A stretch of 64,000 nucleotides of DNA. It comes from CAZDWZ01 sp964509425. GTDB taxonomy: Bacteria > Bdellovibrionota_C > UBA2361 > SZUA-149 > CAZDWZ01. The position numbers and the translations under genes are program-made. The DNA lies in NCBI GenBank assembly GCA_964509425.1, contig CAZDWZ010000005.1, positions 310,001-374,000 of the forward strand, in the 5' to 3' direction. Position 1 is the first letter of the stretch. Each line of letters starts with the position of its first letter. The notes below the pieces were generated by a model that ran no database searches, was not told the DNA's origin, and saw nothing but the letters and a program-made list of their open reading frames with translations. Below, piece by piece: positions 45,594 through 54,694 of the stretch.

Positions 45594-47145
45594 TTACTTC
45601 TTGGCGCGAACCAATTTCACTTGGATACCTACGTCACCCGTTACGATGCCGTTTGCGACAATCATCCGGTCTTCGAGACGAGTTGATTTCGTATCGAGGG
45701 TGATGTTCCAAACGGTTTGGTCCTTTTGAATCGGGCGAAGCTTCAAGGTCGAAACCTTGTGGAGCTTTCCGTCCAATCCAAGGATGCTATCGGACTTGGT
45801 AAGATCGACTGCCTTCTTTACTTGGTAGCCGTTCATCTTCGTCTCGATACCGCCGAGGGCTGCTTGACGGAATGCCGACAAGTCAGCTCCGACAACCATC
45901 GGGTGTCCTTGGGTGACGAACACAGTCGTGTCGCCGTATCCGATTTCGAGCATCGGCGGGAGTTCAGAACCAACCGTTACCGACTGGATTGCAACCGCGC
46001 GCTTCGTAACCGGGTTCCAAGCTGTATCGCCAAGCACGATGTCCGAGATCCGCTTTTCAGTCTTTCCATCACCCATCAAGATGCGGGTTTCAGGATCGAA
46101 GCAGACTTCGTGGTCGCGTGGGCAAGTAACTTGAACACGGTCAACATTTCCGTCTCCATCCGTGTCGACTTGCACGACAGTCGGAGCCGATTTGGTGCCT
46201 TCGCACTCAATCCGCGGCGGAACCGTTTCCTGAGAGTCGCAGATGCCATCGCCATCCGCATCTGGGCACTCTTGGGTGTCGCAGATTCGGTTGTTGTTCG
46301 TGTCCGGGCACTCTTGCGCATCGCAGATACCGTTGCGATTTGCATCAGGGCACTCTTGGTTGTCGCAAATGTCGTTGTCATTTGCGTCAGTGCACTCTTG
46401 CTGGTCGCAGATTTGGTTATTGTTGGTATCTGGGCAATTTTGCGCGTCGCAAATTCCGTCGTCGTTTGCGTCCGTGCACTCTTGCTCGTCGCAAATTCCG
46501 TTGTCATTTGCATCGGTGCANNNNNNNNNNNNNNNNNNNNNNNNNNNNNNNNNNNNNNNNNNNNNNNNNNNNNNNNNNNNNNNNNNNNNNNNNNNNNNNN
46601 NNNNNNNNNNNNNNNNNNNNGCACTCTTGCTCGTCGCAAATTCCGTTGTCATTTGCATCGGTGCACTCTTGGACGTCGCAGATTCCGTTGTCATTTGCGT
46701 CTTCGCACTCTTGGTCGTCGCAAATTCCGTTATCGTTTTCGTCCTCGCACTCGCCGTCGCAGAAGCCGTCGTTATTTTCGTCTTCGCAATCATAGCAATC
46801 GATACAATCGGTGTCTGGGTTTCCCGAAGCATCTTCGTGCGGAGGTTGGCAAGTTCCGTCTCCGCAGAACCCGCAGGCAAGGCAGTTGTCACGGTTGCAA
46901 CCGTTTGCCGGATTGCAAGTTTGACAGCCTTCTGGTGCCGGGTTGTCGTAATTATCGGCCTCAGGGTCTCCGTACCCGGTACCGGTTTGAGCGGTATCGT
47001 GTTCCCCTTGGGTTTCAATATCATTCCCACCTTCTTCTGCACGCGCAGAAAGCGGACTCATGGCAAGTCCGCCCGCTACGAGCCCGAAGGCAAACAGCAT
47101 CACAACGATGCTTCTACAACAAGATTTCAAATTTTTACTCTTCAT
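45594..47145 (-). CDS. Secreted Cys/Asp-repeat protein with C-terminal Hint domain (contains assembly gap)
   Basis: The gene starts with a signal peptide (about residues 1-36, LSARAEEGG), then a Cys-rich segment (CNPANGCNRDNCLACGFC), then about eleven visible 14-residue repeats of the form TDANDNGICDEQEC that resemble thrombospondin type 3 calcium loops with added Cys. The 100-N gap falls inside these repeats. The C-terminus is a Hint domain: CFDPETRIL with the nucleophilic Cys, VFVTQGHPM with the block-B Thr/His, and ANGIVTGDVGIQ in place of the usual final HN. Cleavage or ester/thioester formation at the Cys is possible, but splicing is not expected. The reading frames on either side of the gap disagree only because 100 is not a multiple of three. 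Confidence 0.85.
46223..46790 (-). repeat. 42-base tandem repeat within a gene, interrupted by the assembly gap
   Basis: Repeat unit GTTGTCATTTGCATCGGTGC plus ACTCTTGCTCGTCGCAAATTCC on the plus strand, coding the 14-residue DxNDNGICDxQEC unit. The last three bases before the gap (GCA) equal the first three after it, so the true gap should be 39 + 42n bases. Confidence 0.85.
46521..46620. other. Assembly gap (100 N placeholder)
   Basis: A run of 100 N characters in the middle of a coding tandem repeat. The repeat phase indicates that the real length is not 100. Confidence 0.98.
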
Positions 47146-47407
47146 TTTTCCTCACTTCTCCGTTCTTTCGTGTCTCCAATCGTCTGTTCTTCCTACATTC
47201 CTCAAAAAACCAAATCCTAAAATCTCTCCAGCCCTGCGTCTGTTTTGCCAGTAGCTATGACCGGTCCCAAGTCTGCATAAACAGAATCTTGGTTCGAAAC
47301 GGTTTCGGTTTGCCCGCGGAGAGTTATGTCATCTCTCTCCAGAAGTTGCCGTACTATTCAGAGAATCCAACAGATTGCATCCGAATTGTAAGAAACTCCC
47401 AACCCCC

Positions 47408-48712
47408 TTACTTTGCTCCACCGGCTCCGGCGCCGGGGAAAGTCAATTTGCCTCTGGCAGATGTCCCACCCGAATTAAGCGAGCGGAAATATTCATCCTG
47501 GGCATTACTCAATGTCGGGTCGTTGAGGCGAATTGCTTCTTTTAATCTGGCTGAAACCGCCTCTTTGTGATCAATCGGGACTTCCGCCGGGTTCGGAGCC
47601 TTCTCCGCCCGGGCTACGTGATTGCTCAGTGTTCCGCCGAGTTGGCTTGCCCGCTCGTTCTTGACCGCGCTCAATCTGGGCGGCCGGATTGCTCCCGGCA
47701 CACTGAACATGACCCACTTCAACTTCCCATCTTCTTCTTCTGCTTTCCGGAGCGCGATGCGTGCCGCGGCCCGCTTATCACGTTCCGAGATGAGCTTTTC
47801 AAGCTTCTTTTGAGCTTCTTCGACTGGAACCATTCCAGGCGGAGTTGCCACTGCAGCCGGGCGAATGAAAGCCGGCTCGTTTGCCTTTGCCATCGCGATC
47901 TTGTCTTCGGCGAGCTTGGCCAAGTGCAGCTTTTCTTCGGCGAGATCGGACTCATTCGCCCGAGCAATCGCGTCACCTGCCGGAAGCGGGTCGACCACCG
48001 GAATTTCGGAGGCCTTCGGAGCTTCTGCGACCATCGGCTTTGCCGACTTCACGTTCTCCAGAACGACTTCCGTTTGAACTGACTCGTCGATCAAGGACTC
48101 AGTATTTATGGACGCCTTGGCTTTAAGCGCTGCGGTACTTTTGCTCACTTCTGCAGTTTTTGTCGGAAGTATCGATTTTGCCGACTCTGCTTTAATCGGC
48201 TCGATCGCAATCTCACGGACAGGAGCGGATTTCGTCACTTCTACTGCCGCGTGCTGAATCTGCCCTTCACACCAAGAGAAATTGCAGGCTGAAAACTTTG
48301 GGGACGTGCATGTTTCCTGGGAAACATGGCGATGCTCTTCTTGAAGCAGGAAGTTGGTTCCGATGTTTGAGTAGCGAATCCCCATCTCCTTGCTGATTAA
48401 CGCGCAATTTGCTTTGCCTTCAAGAAAGGCGAGGGGATCGGCGACTCTCCGAAGTGAACCTGAAGATGCGACCGTCCTTAATGCGGCGCGTTGACTTCCT
48501 TCTCCTGCCCGAACAGCGGCTTCTGGATAACTTCGTTCTGAAATTCTTGCAGCGGTATTTGATCCGGCAAAATAGACCGTAGTCGTCGAAGCCGAATTGG
48601 AAGATGGAGCTGCACCTGCCTCACTCTTCATGGAATGAAGTACCGCAAGGGAGGGAACAACAAGAAGTGGCAGCATCAAGAAGAAGCTGCGTCTCTGGAA
48701 AAAACTTTGCAT
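47408..48712 (-). CDS. Exported hypothetical protein, helical, Ala/Lys/Glu-rich
   Basis: A 434-residue protein if started at the ATG at 48712, where a signal peptide begins (FFQRRSFFLMLPLLVVPSLAVL). No good ribosome site is seen, and an in-frame ATG at 48943 would add a second hydrophobic stretch, so the start is uncertain. A short domain with four Cys (TCTSPKFSACNFSWCEG) precedes a long low-complexity region rich in Ala, Lys and Glu (EVTKSAPVREIAIEPIKAES, LAEEKLHLAKLAEDKIAMAK) and a basic C-terminus. I recognise no family. It might span the periplasm. It is divergent from the large secreted protein gene. Confidence 0.65.
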   Translation of the reverse strand: MQSFFQRRSFFLMLPLLVVPSLAVLHSMKSEAGAAPSSNSASTTTVYFAGSNTAARISERSYPEAAVRAGEGSQRAALRTVASSGSLRRVADPLAFLEGKANCALISKEMGIRYSNIGTNFLLQEEHRHVSQETCTSPKFSACNFSWCEGQIQHAAVEVTKSAPVREIAIEPIKAESAKSILPTKTAEVSKSTAALKAKASINTESLIDESVQTEVVLENVKSAKPMVAEAPKASEIPVVDPLPAGDAIARANESDLAEEKLHLAKLAEDKIAMAKANEPAFIRPAAVATPPGMVPVEEAQKKLEKLISERDKRAAARIALRKAEEEDGKLKWVMFSVPGAIRPPRLSAVKNERASQLGGTLSNHVARAEKAPNPAEVPIDHKEAVSARLKEAIRLNDPTLSNAQDEYFRSLNSGGTSARGKLTFPGAGAGGAK

Positions 48713-49257
48713 ACGACAGTTGCTATTCGTTGAGGTTATCACCACCGTCCTCTCAGTTAGCATGCACGGCTTCTTACGCGGCCGAGAAAGTAAAATCAAG
48801 GGAAACATGCCTTTAGCTGTCTTGGCGCAAGTAAGATCGATTTGCGTCTCGTCGATGTTTGCCCCGATAAAGCCCATTGCTGACACCAGACACCAAATGG
48901 CACCAGCTTCTACCAATCTCGCGCAGATGCGACTTTTCTTCACTATTTTTCTAAGCGGCTGAATTTACTGCGAGAGCGCGAGTGTTGCCGCCGACCCTTT
49001 TTGGACTTCGAAGCAAGAATCAAACTCGACTGTGTTTTTTAACACACCTTTCACTTTCGCGATGTGATCGCCGTTTCAAGGCCTGTTTTTGGGCCTCTGC
49101 GCGCTGTCTCGAATTCGCTCCGAAGGATACCGTTCAAAACCCCTGTCGCATAACAGGCGTGTGGCAAGTTCAGGGCAGAACTGATCACAGTCTATCGCCC
49201 TGCTGCAAAGTTTCGGTTTTTTATTTGGATTGACCCATCGAGGATGAGAAAGGATTT
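48713..49257. other. 545-base divergent spacer
   Basis: Separates two exported-protein genes read in opposite directions, so it should contain both promoters. AAAGGA lies just before the ATG at 49258. I find no strong repeat or hairpin, and part may be 5' coding sequence of the minus-strand gene if its longer start is used. Confidence 0.4.
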
Positions 49258-51852
49258 ATGAAGAACCTCCGATTCGCTTTCATAGCGTTGGCGGTGTTGC
49301 TCTTTGGTCTCGTGATGCCGCTCGGCTTCACCGAGACTGCTCGGGCCGCGGACCCTATTTTAGACGCACGAGTGCAGTATAACTTGGCCGCATCCGATGC
49401 GATCCGGCTCGAAGCTTACTCGACCTTCGCGAACCCAGTTCCTTACAATTTCCTCGATTATAATCTCACTCACACGACGAGCGGCGCGGCCTGCAATCCG
49501 GCAAACGCGAATTGTATTCACGACCGCCACTTCTTCGCGCTCTATCCGATGAACGCACGTGGATGGAAGCTGACGGTGTCGCGGGATTTCTGCGAACGCC
49601 GCACCTCGGGCTCGACACTTTGCAAGGCCGACCTTAATTTCGGCTACAAAAATGCTCAAGGGACTTTCGTTCCGTTTTTCGGGAACGATGACCCGGTGGG
49701 CACGTCGAAAACCATTTACGCACCCAATTCAACTATTCACATTGCCTGTAAATCGGGGACCGAAGCGTACACGCACTCCAGCTTTGCCTCCTATGGATAC
49801 CCGATGATTTTTTCGGCTGAGCGCTTGGAAAGCCAGCACAACCGCAATTTTCGTCCGTATCAGGTTTATTGCGAAAAAACTCCGCCGAATCTCGGTCAGT
49901 ATCCGAACACGAGTCCTCCAGGATATCCGGCAGGCGGCGAGACCCTCGATTGGCGGGATCACGGATATATTCTCACATTCCGCACGACTGCTTGTAACGA
50001 CGGAATCGATAACGACGGCGACGGGCTTACGGACGCGCAAGATCCGGCATGCCGCACCAATCCGGAAGACCCGAACACCTACGATCCAGGTCTTGATGAT
50101 GAAACGGTGGACAACGTTAACCGCCCAGGTCCTTCGACGCTCACGGCTTCAGACGGAACGGATCTGAACTCGGTTCGATTAACTTGGACGGCATCGTCCG
50201 GCGCAACTTCTTACAGAATCTACCGGTCGCAGTTCCAAGGAACTCAGGGAACTCTCCTGATCGGAAACCTGACGGGATTGAGCTACAACGACACTACTGC
50301 CGTTCCGGGCGTCACGTATTATTACACTCTCATCCCGCGCAACCAGTGGGGTGATGGTCCTTCGAGCACCGACTCGGGATTCCGTGGAACTCCGACGGGT
50401 GAAGAAGATTGTGACGGTGATGGCGCGACTGACGCGGAAGAAACTGCGGACGGAACGGATCCTTGCGATCCAGGAAGCTTCCAGCTCCATCTCCGCAGCC
50501 CGGCGTTTACGAAGTACAACGTCTATTTGAGTCAGCGCAATTACCTCGAAGTCATTGCGAACGGCACGAATGAAGTTCGTGGAACGGTCACGGTCTACGA
50601 CATCAACGGAGCATTCGTGAACTCGCAGCAGTTCATCTTGGCGCGCGGCCAGGAGTTGGATTTCGATATCCTTCAACTGATTGGCGGCCGGATCGATACC
50701 TACGGGGTTGTGAAGATCGACTTCAACTACGGCCCGGGCACCACGATTCTCGGCCGTATGGCGAACTACCGCACGGGGCCTGATGGCACGACTGATTTCG
50801 CCTTCGCGAAGGAGCTCCGGAACCCGACGCGTGGAGACACGTATGCAACGGGGAACAGCTTCGATGCACAGGGTGTTGGCTTCCTCATCCCGAACTGGGG
50901 AGAGGTTGTGAACCTCGACGAGGTGACTCGTCGGTTCTTGGTCAACCTGTATGATCAATCGGGAGTTCTCCTCTATTCGAGAGAGATCTCCGTTCCAAGA
51001 TACGGTGAGCAAGACGTTCAGGCGGGACACGAGTTCGGTCAGACGGTAACCCTCTTCGAGGTGAAGCCATTGGACGGAGCGACGAAGTATCTGTCGTATG
51101 TCTCGCGCTACAGCTCCGAAGACTTCGGTGGAAACGAAGCTGCTTCCTATAAGTTCGCGTTTGCCCTCGAAGCTCGCGCCGGAAACGGAACGCCGCAATA
51201 TGCGCCGATCCAAAACCGTGTGGGCGGTTGCTACACGCAAACGAACTGGACGGAAGTCGTGAACACTCGGGAGATCCCGGTCTTGGCGAAGGTCTGGTTC
51301 CGGTCGAGCGCAGGAGAGATCGTCGGATCGACCGACTTGCCGCTCCAGCCGAAATCGCAGTTCCACTTGAACGCGAGTGCGCTGCTCGAGAAGGGAACGG
51401 ACGGATCGTATAAGATTGAGTCGAACGTGCCCGGAAGCTTGGTCACGCAGAGCTTGGTCTACTATCATGACTGCTCCGCTAACCAGCTCCAGACAGCGTT
51501 TTCGACGCAGGGACGTATTCCGGCGCAAGATGTGAGCTCGGGCACCATGAACTCGTTCCTCGGAATGAAGAACGAGCTTTTCGTAGCGAGCACGACCACA
51601 GACGTTGCGGTGGCGAAGCTCGACATCACGCCGTTCGGGTTCCCGGCTCTGCCGCAGCAGACCTTGAACGTCGGTGCGAATGCTCAAGCATTGAATGTGC
51701 TGAACGCTCAGGGCTCTGGGTTCCCGGTGAACGCCTACGGCGTTGTCCGGCTTGAGACCACTCGGAAGCCGAGAACAATTGCTCCTTTCGTCAATCGCTA
51801 CCTCGAAGTGGATGGAAGGATGCAATATATCTTCTCGACGCTGGTGCAGTAG
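49258..51852 (+). CDS. Large secreted protein with fibronectin type III and calcium-loop motifs
   Basis: An 864-residue protein with a signal peptide (about 1-30, ETARAAD). Residues about 30-235 form an N-terminal domain with paired Cys (CNPANANC, CERRTSGSTLC). Then come the loop CNDGIDNDGDGLTDAQDPAC (about 247) and a fibronectin type III domain at about 289-375 (LTASDGTDLNSVRLTWT, SYRIYRS, VTYYYTLIPRN). The loop DCDGDGATDAEETADGTDPC is followed by roughly 460 residues of beta-rich repeats, each with a polar NLY/VYD-type strand. The two calcium loops are typical of secreted proteins in Myxococcota and relatives. It probably acts outside the cell; no enzyme motif is seen. A terminator follows directly. 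Confidence 0.82.
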   Translation: MKNLRFAFIALAVLLFGLVMPLGFTETARAADPILDARVQYNLAASDAIRLEAYSTFANPVPYNFLDYNLTHTTSGAACNPANANCIHDRHFFALYPMNARGWKLTVSRDFCERRTSGSTLCKADLNFGYKNAQGTFVPFFGNDDPVGTSKTIYAPNSTIHIACKSGTEAYTHSSFASYGYPMIFSAERLESQHNRNFRPYQVYCEKTPPNLGQYPNTSPPGYPAGGETLDWRDHGYILTFRTTACNDGIDNDGDGLTDAQDPACRTNPEDPNTYDPGLDDETVDNVNRPGPSTLTASDGTDLNSVRLTWTASSGATSYRIYRSQFQGTQGTLLIGNLTGLSYNDTTAVPGVTYYYTLIPRNQWGDGPSSTDSGFRGTPTGEEDCDGDGATDAEETADGTDPCDPGSFQLHLRSPAFTKYNVYLSQRNYLEVIANGTNEVRGTVTVYDINGAFVNSQQFILARGQELDFDILQLIGGRIDTYGVVKIDFNYGPGTTILGRMANYRTGPDGTTDFAFAKELRNPTRGDTYATGNSFDAQGVGFLIPNWGEVVNLDEVTRRFLVNLYDQSGVLLYSREISVPRYGEQDVQAGHEFGQTVTLFEVKPLDGATKYLSYVSRYSSEDFGGNEAASYKFAFALEARAGNGTPQYAPIQNRVGGCYTQTNWTEVVNTREIPVLAKVWFRSSAGEIVGSTDLPLQPKSQFHLNASALLEKGTDGSYKIESNVPGSLVTQSLVYYHDCSANQLQTAFSTQGRIPAQDVSSGTMNSFLGMKNELFVASTTTDVAVAKLDITPFGFPALPQQTLNVGANAQALNVLNAQGSGFPVNAYGVVRLETTRKPRTIAPFVNRYLEVDGRMQYIFSTLVQ

Positions 51853-51869
51853 TTGCGCGTCCGCAACTA
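51850..51869 (+). terminator. Hairpin at the stop codon of the secreted protein gene
   Basis: TAGTTGCG (51850-51857) pairs perfectly with CGCAACTA (51862-51869); the TAG stop is the first arm. No U run follows. Confidence 0.5.
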
Positions 51870-51870
51870 A

Positions 51871-51951
51871 CCTAGTGCCGCTTCCGCGAATTAAGCGAGC
51901 AAACTCGTTTAATTCGTGCGGCACGCGAGGCGCAGCCGAGTCAGCTAAATC
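51871..51951 (+). repeat. Double-hairpin element, copy 2
   Basis: Begins CCTAGTGCCGC and ends GCGCAGCCGAGTCAGCTAAATCT like copy 1 at 34466. The outer stem GTGCCGC/GCGGCAC (51875-51881, 51918-51924) encloses a different inner stem (CGAATTAA..CGAG with CTCG..TTAATTCG). Confidence 0.65.
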
Positions 51952-52032
51952 TGGCCCTTCCGTCCATTCCGTCTTCTTGACGACAATTGACGAGGGGCGG
52001 GTTTAGGACTTTCCGGCTTCGTGATACACTCC

Positions 52033-52069
52033 GCCCGGTCCGGCTGTACCCAGCCAGACCGGGCTTTTT
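52033..52069 (+). terminator. Strong intrinsic terminator
   Basis: GCCCGGTCCGGCTG (52033-52046) pairs with CAGCCAGACCGGGC (52051-52064), with one G-T pair, on a TACC loop followed by TTTTT. It lies between the secreted protein gene and cpaB. Confidence 0.9.
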
Positions 52070-52249
52070 CATTTGTTCCAGAATCTCAAATTTTTGAATT
52101 CCGAATCAGGCTAAAACGGTCAGCTTCGGACAGCTCCGGACAGTTTTCGCCTCGAGGAAGCGCTTGGTATTCAAGAACATTCTCGAATTTCTCGCCCGGA
52201 TTGCTGACAGAATGTGAAGTAAAAACTTTTCAATCCAAGATGTGTGTAC

Positions 52250-53227
52250 ATGGCGCGAAAAGCTACAAAAGATGTTCCTAGATTACCAATGGGAGTGACG
52301 TTCACCGTCATGGGTGACCCGTCTCGACGGGCTGCTCTCCAACGAGGTCGATTCGTTCGGATGCTCTGTGTCACAGGCGGCATGGTGCTTCTGTTTGCAT
52401 TCGTCTTCTTGTCGGTGAAGTTCCTCACAGAGAATCAATCCTTTGCCCGCTCAACGGCAGGCAACGAAGGCAAAGATCAGCTCTCCGATACGGTGATGCT
52501 GATCACTGCTACCGGCAAAGTTGCAAAGGGCACGAAGCTCACTGCGCAACAGCTTCGAGAAGTAAGCTGGCCGCGAGATCAGGTTCCTGAGGGGGCGCTC
52601 CGTTCATTCGAAGAAGCGGTCAATATGTATGCGACTGCATCTCTTCCGGAGAATCAGCCGCTCTTGAGAACCGCTCTTTCACCGAATGCTCCGAATTTCG
52701 GAATCAGCGAACTCCTCGCTCCAGGACATCGAGCGGTCACGATCGCCGTAAACGCGACGACTGGTATCGAAGGCTGGGCGACGGCGGGTGCGCACGTAGA
52801 CGTGCTCCTGACCTACGTTGACAGTGCAGACAATCTTAACAAAACGAGAGTCGTCGTTGAGAACGCCATCGTTCTTTCTTTCGGCGGAAATGCGAAGGCA
52901 CCGGAAGAAAATATCGGCCGGGGAGCTCCGCTAGAAATCTCCACCGTAACCCTTGGTGTTCCGTTTCAAGACTCGCTGAAGATCACAACCGCTCTCGACA
53001 TGGGACGTATCTCGCTCGCGCTCCGAAGTTTGCACGATGTATCGAGCCCGGGGTCTGATTCGTTCTCTTCGGACGAGTGGGACAAGAAGCGTCCGCAGAA
53101 AGAAACTCCGCAAGGTCCGGTAGCTAAGGGCTACGCCAAGATAACCGGCTCGGACGGAAGTCAAAAGCAATTCGTCCTCGATGGACAGGATCGCTGGAAA
53201 GACAACCTCGCTGAGGAGTTCTTTTAA
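52250..53227 (+). CDS. cpaB: CpaB-type Flp/Tad pilus assembly protein
   Basis: A 325-residue protein from the ATG at 52250; a GTG at 52244 adds two residues. A basic cytoplasmic start is followed by one membrane helix (about 38-58, MLCVTGGMVLLFAFVFLSV), then a SAF-like domain (ITATGKVAKGTKLTAQQLREVSWPRDQVPEGAL) and the RcpC/CpaB core (ISELLAPGHRAVTIAVNATTGIEGWATAGAHVDVLLTY region). CpaB is a periplasmic part of the Tad secretion machinery that supports the secretin. No ATPase (tadA), secretin or tadB/C genes adjoin it, so the machine must be encoded elsewhere. A terminator begins at its stop codon. Confidence 0.9.
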   Translation: MARKATKDVPRLPMGVTFTVMGDPSRRAALQRGRFVRMLCVTGGMVLLFAFVFLSVKFLTENQSFARSTAGNEGKDQLSDTVMLITATGKVAKGTKLTAQQLREVSWPRDQVPEGALRSFEEAVNMYATASLPENQPLLRTALSPNAPNFGISELLAPGHRAVTIAVNATTGIEGWATAGAHVDVLLTYVDSADNLNKTRVVVENAIVLSFGGNAKAPEENIGRGAPLEISTVTLGVPFQDSLKITTALDMGRISLALRSLHDVSSPGSDSFSSDEWDKKRPQKETPQGPVAKGYAKITGSDGSQKQFVLDGQDRWKDNLAEEFF

Positions 53228-53282
53228 AATGATTTCGAAACTTATCCGCGTTACCGCGCGGATAAGTTTCAGAAATCATTTT
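53227..53282. terminator. Strong long-stem terminator behind cpaB
   Basis: AAACTTATCCGCG (53238-53250) pairs perfectly with CGCGGATAAGTTT (53257-53269), and the outer AAATGATTT/AAATCATTT extends it. Confidence 0.85.
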
Positions 53283-53310
53283 ATCCGCCGAAGCTTCAGC
53301 GAAGGCGGAT
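53283..53310. repeat. REP-like hairpin
   Basis: ATCCGCC and GGCGGAT enclose GAAGCTTCAGCGAA. On the reverse strand the core reads CCTTCGCTGAAGCTTCGG, close to CCTTCGCTAAAGCTACGG inside repeat copy A (12685-12708), with the closing pairs changed in step (CGCC/GGCG versus CACC/GGTG). Confidence 0.6.
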
Positions 53311-53462
53311 CCTCCCCCCTGTAAGGCCAATCAAATTCCCGATACAGCCTCTTTCTGGCTCTCTCTGGAACAATCATCCGCGCACCCGGTTCCCCAAAAG
53401 AGCACCAGCGCGAACACCCCAAATCTAAAAATTAAACCACGCGAAAGCGTAAGCGAGGCGAA

Positions 53463-53484
53463 GAAAACGCCCGCCGGTAGGCGG
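53463..53484 (-). terminator. Terminator of the AMIN-domain gene
   Basis: On the minus strand CCGCC-TACC-GGCGG is followed by GCGTTTTCTT. A further hairpin, GGATC-TTTTTT-GATCC, precedes it. Confidence 0.6.
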
Positions 53485-53525
53485 ATCAAAAAAGATCCAC
53501 CCAAGAAAGACTTCGCCCCTCCGAA

Positions 53526-54596
53526 CTATTTCGAAGAAGCCTTAATCCACAGTTCTCCGCCGACCACAAACGGGAACAGCGTGGCTCCCTTCGAAACGAA
53601 GATCTTCACCTTGAGTCCATTCCGATCGACCTTCGGGACGACCATCTCGAACTTTTCGACGCTCTCTGGGGGAACCTGCGGAAGGAGCAAGGCTTGGCTT
53701 GCCGCCTCGGCGTTGTTCAGCTGAAGCTCGTAAAGCCCGTCCTTCACCTTGTTCAATGCGTAATTGCTGAGATTCGAGATCGCAAAGACTGCAGCGGGGA
53801 CATTGGTCGTCCCGGTGTTTCTGAACGAGACACTCTCGAGGACGGGACCTTCATTTTTCAAGGTCTGGGGCTGAACGGGAACCTCTTCCTCAGTTTGCTC
53901 GAACAGCGGCTCTTCAAGTTCCGGAGCCGCGACGGGCTTTGGAGTCGCCACCGGCTTCGGAGTCGGGGTCATTGGGAACGGTTCTTCAAGCTCCGGATCC
54001 TCTTCTACGGGAGTTGGTGCCGGCTTTGGAGTTGGTGTCGGCTTGGGAGTAGGGGTTGAAACGGGAGTTGGTTTCGGAGTCGGCTTCAGCGTTGCCACCG
54101 GCTTGGGATCTTCTTCGATCTCCGGATCCATGTTGACGGGCTGCCGTTCCGAAGTCGGCACCTTATCGAGATCAAACGTGAAATTAACGGTCGCCGAGCC
54201 GTCGCTTGGATCTTTCTGCCAGATAAACTGCGGCTCGACATTCGGCTTGATATCGCAAACGAGCCGAGTTCCCCCGCCGAACGGGGCGTAGCGAAATGCC
54301 GAAAGAATCGGGTCTTTTAGTTTTATCGTTTGAGTCCGCTTGGCGACGGCGCCGGGTATGTCAATCACGAGCCGCACGGGGTTCGTGAGAATCAGAATTT
54401 TTGGAGCCGGGACCTCGGGGAACTCCGAGCCCTCGTCGTTATCGAGGCCGATGTAGAGCTCGTATGAGTTGTTGCTCACCGAGGTCAGCTCGATTCTCAG
54501 ACCTGAGGTTTTGACCTCGGTCAGCGGTGCGGCAGAAGCCGGAAAAACGGCGAGGAGAACAAAAAACAGGGGCAGAAAAATAAAAGGAAATCTCAT
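53526..54596 (-). CDS. AMIN-domain periplasmic protein with Pro/Thr linker
   Basis: A 356-residue protein with a signal peptide (about 1-22, FPASA). An AMIN domain lies at about 25-150 (LRIELTSVSNNSYELYIGLDN, PVRLVIDIPGA, ILSAFRYAPFGGGTRLVCDI), followed by a Pro/Thr/Lys linker with repeated KPTPTPKP (about 165-240). The C-terminal beta-rich domain spans about 250-356 (VLESVSFRNTGTTNVPAAVFAISNLS). AMIN domains bind peptidoglycan or organise secretins (PilQ) and amidases. Lying between cpaB and the Tad pilins, it may hold a secretin complex in the wall. It is on the opposite strand and so separately expressed. Confidence 0.82.
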   Translation of the reverse strand: MRFPFIFLPLFFVLLAVFPASAAPLTEVKTSGLRIELTSVSNNSYELYIGLDNDEGSEFPEVPAPKILILTNPVRLVIDIPGAVAKRTQTIKLKDPILSAFRYAPFGGGTRLVCDIKPNVEPQFIWQKDPSDGSATVNFTFDLDKVPTSERQPVNMDPEIEEDPKPVATLKPTPKPTPVSTPTPKPTPTPKPAPTPVEEDPELEEPFPMTPTPKPVATPKPVAAPELEEPLFEQTEEEVPVQPQTLKNEGPVLESVSFRNTGTTNVPAAVFAISNLSNYALNKVKDGLYELQLNNAEAASQALLLPQVPPESVEKFEMVVPKVDRNGLKVKIFVSKGATLFPFVVGGELWIKASSK

Positions 54597-54694
54597 GAGC
54601 GCTCACAAACATCAGAAATGGTCGATTGACGTCGCGAATTCAGACATCAGAGCACTATACTGTTGTTTTTCGCGATGCAGCAAGTTTTGGGGCC

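Noticed and set aside
46223..46790. Regularly spaced repeats considered as a CRISPR array.
   Set aside because: The 42-base units are contiguous, in frame and code a Cys/Asp repeat; there are no spacers and no cas genes.
45594..47145. Apparent frameshift in the Hint-domain gene at the gap.
   Set aside because: It comes from the arbitrary 100-N length; repeat phase predicts an in-frame join.
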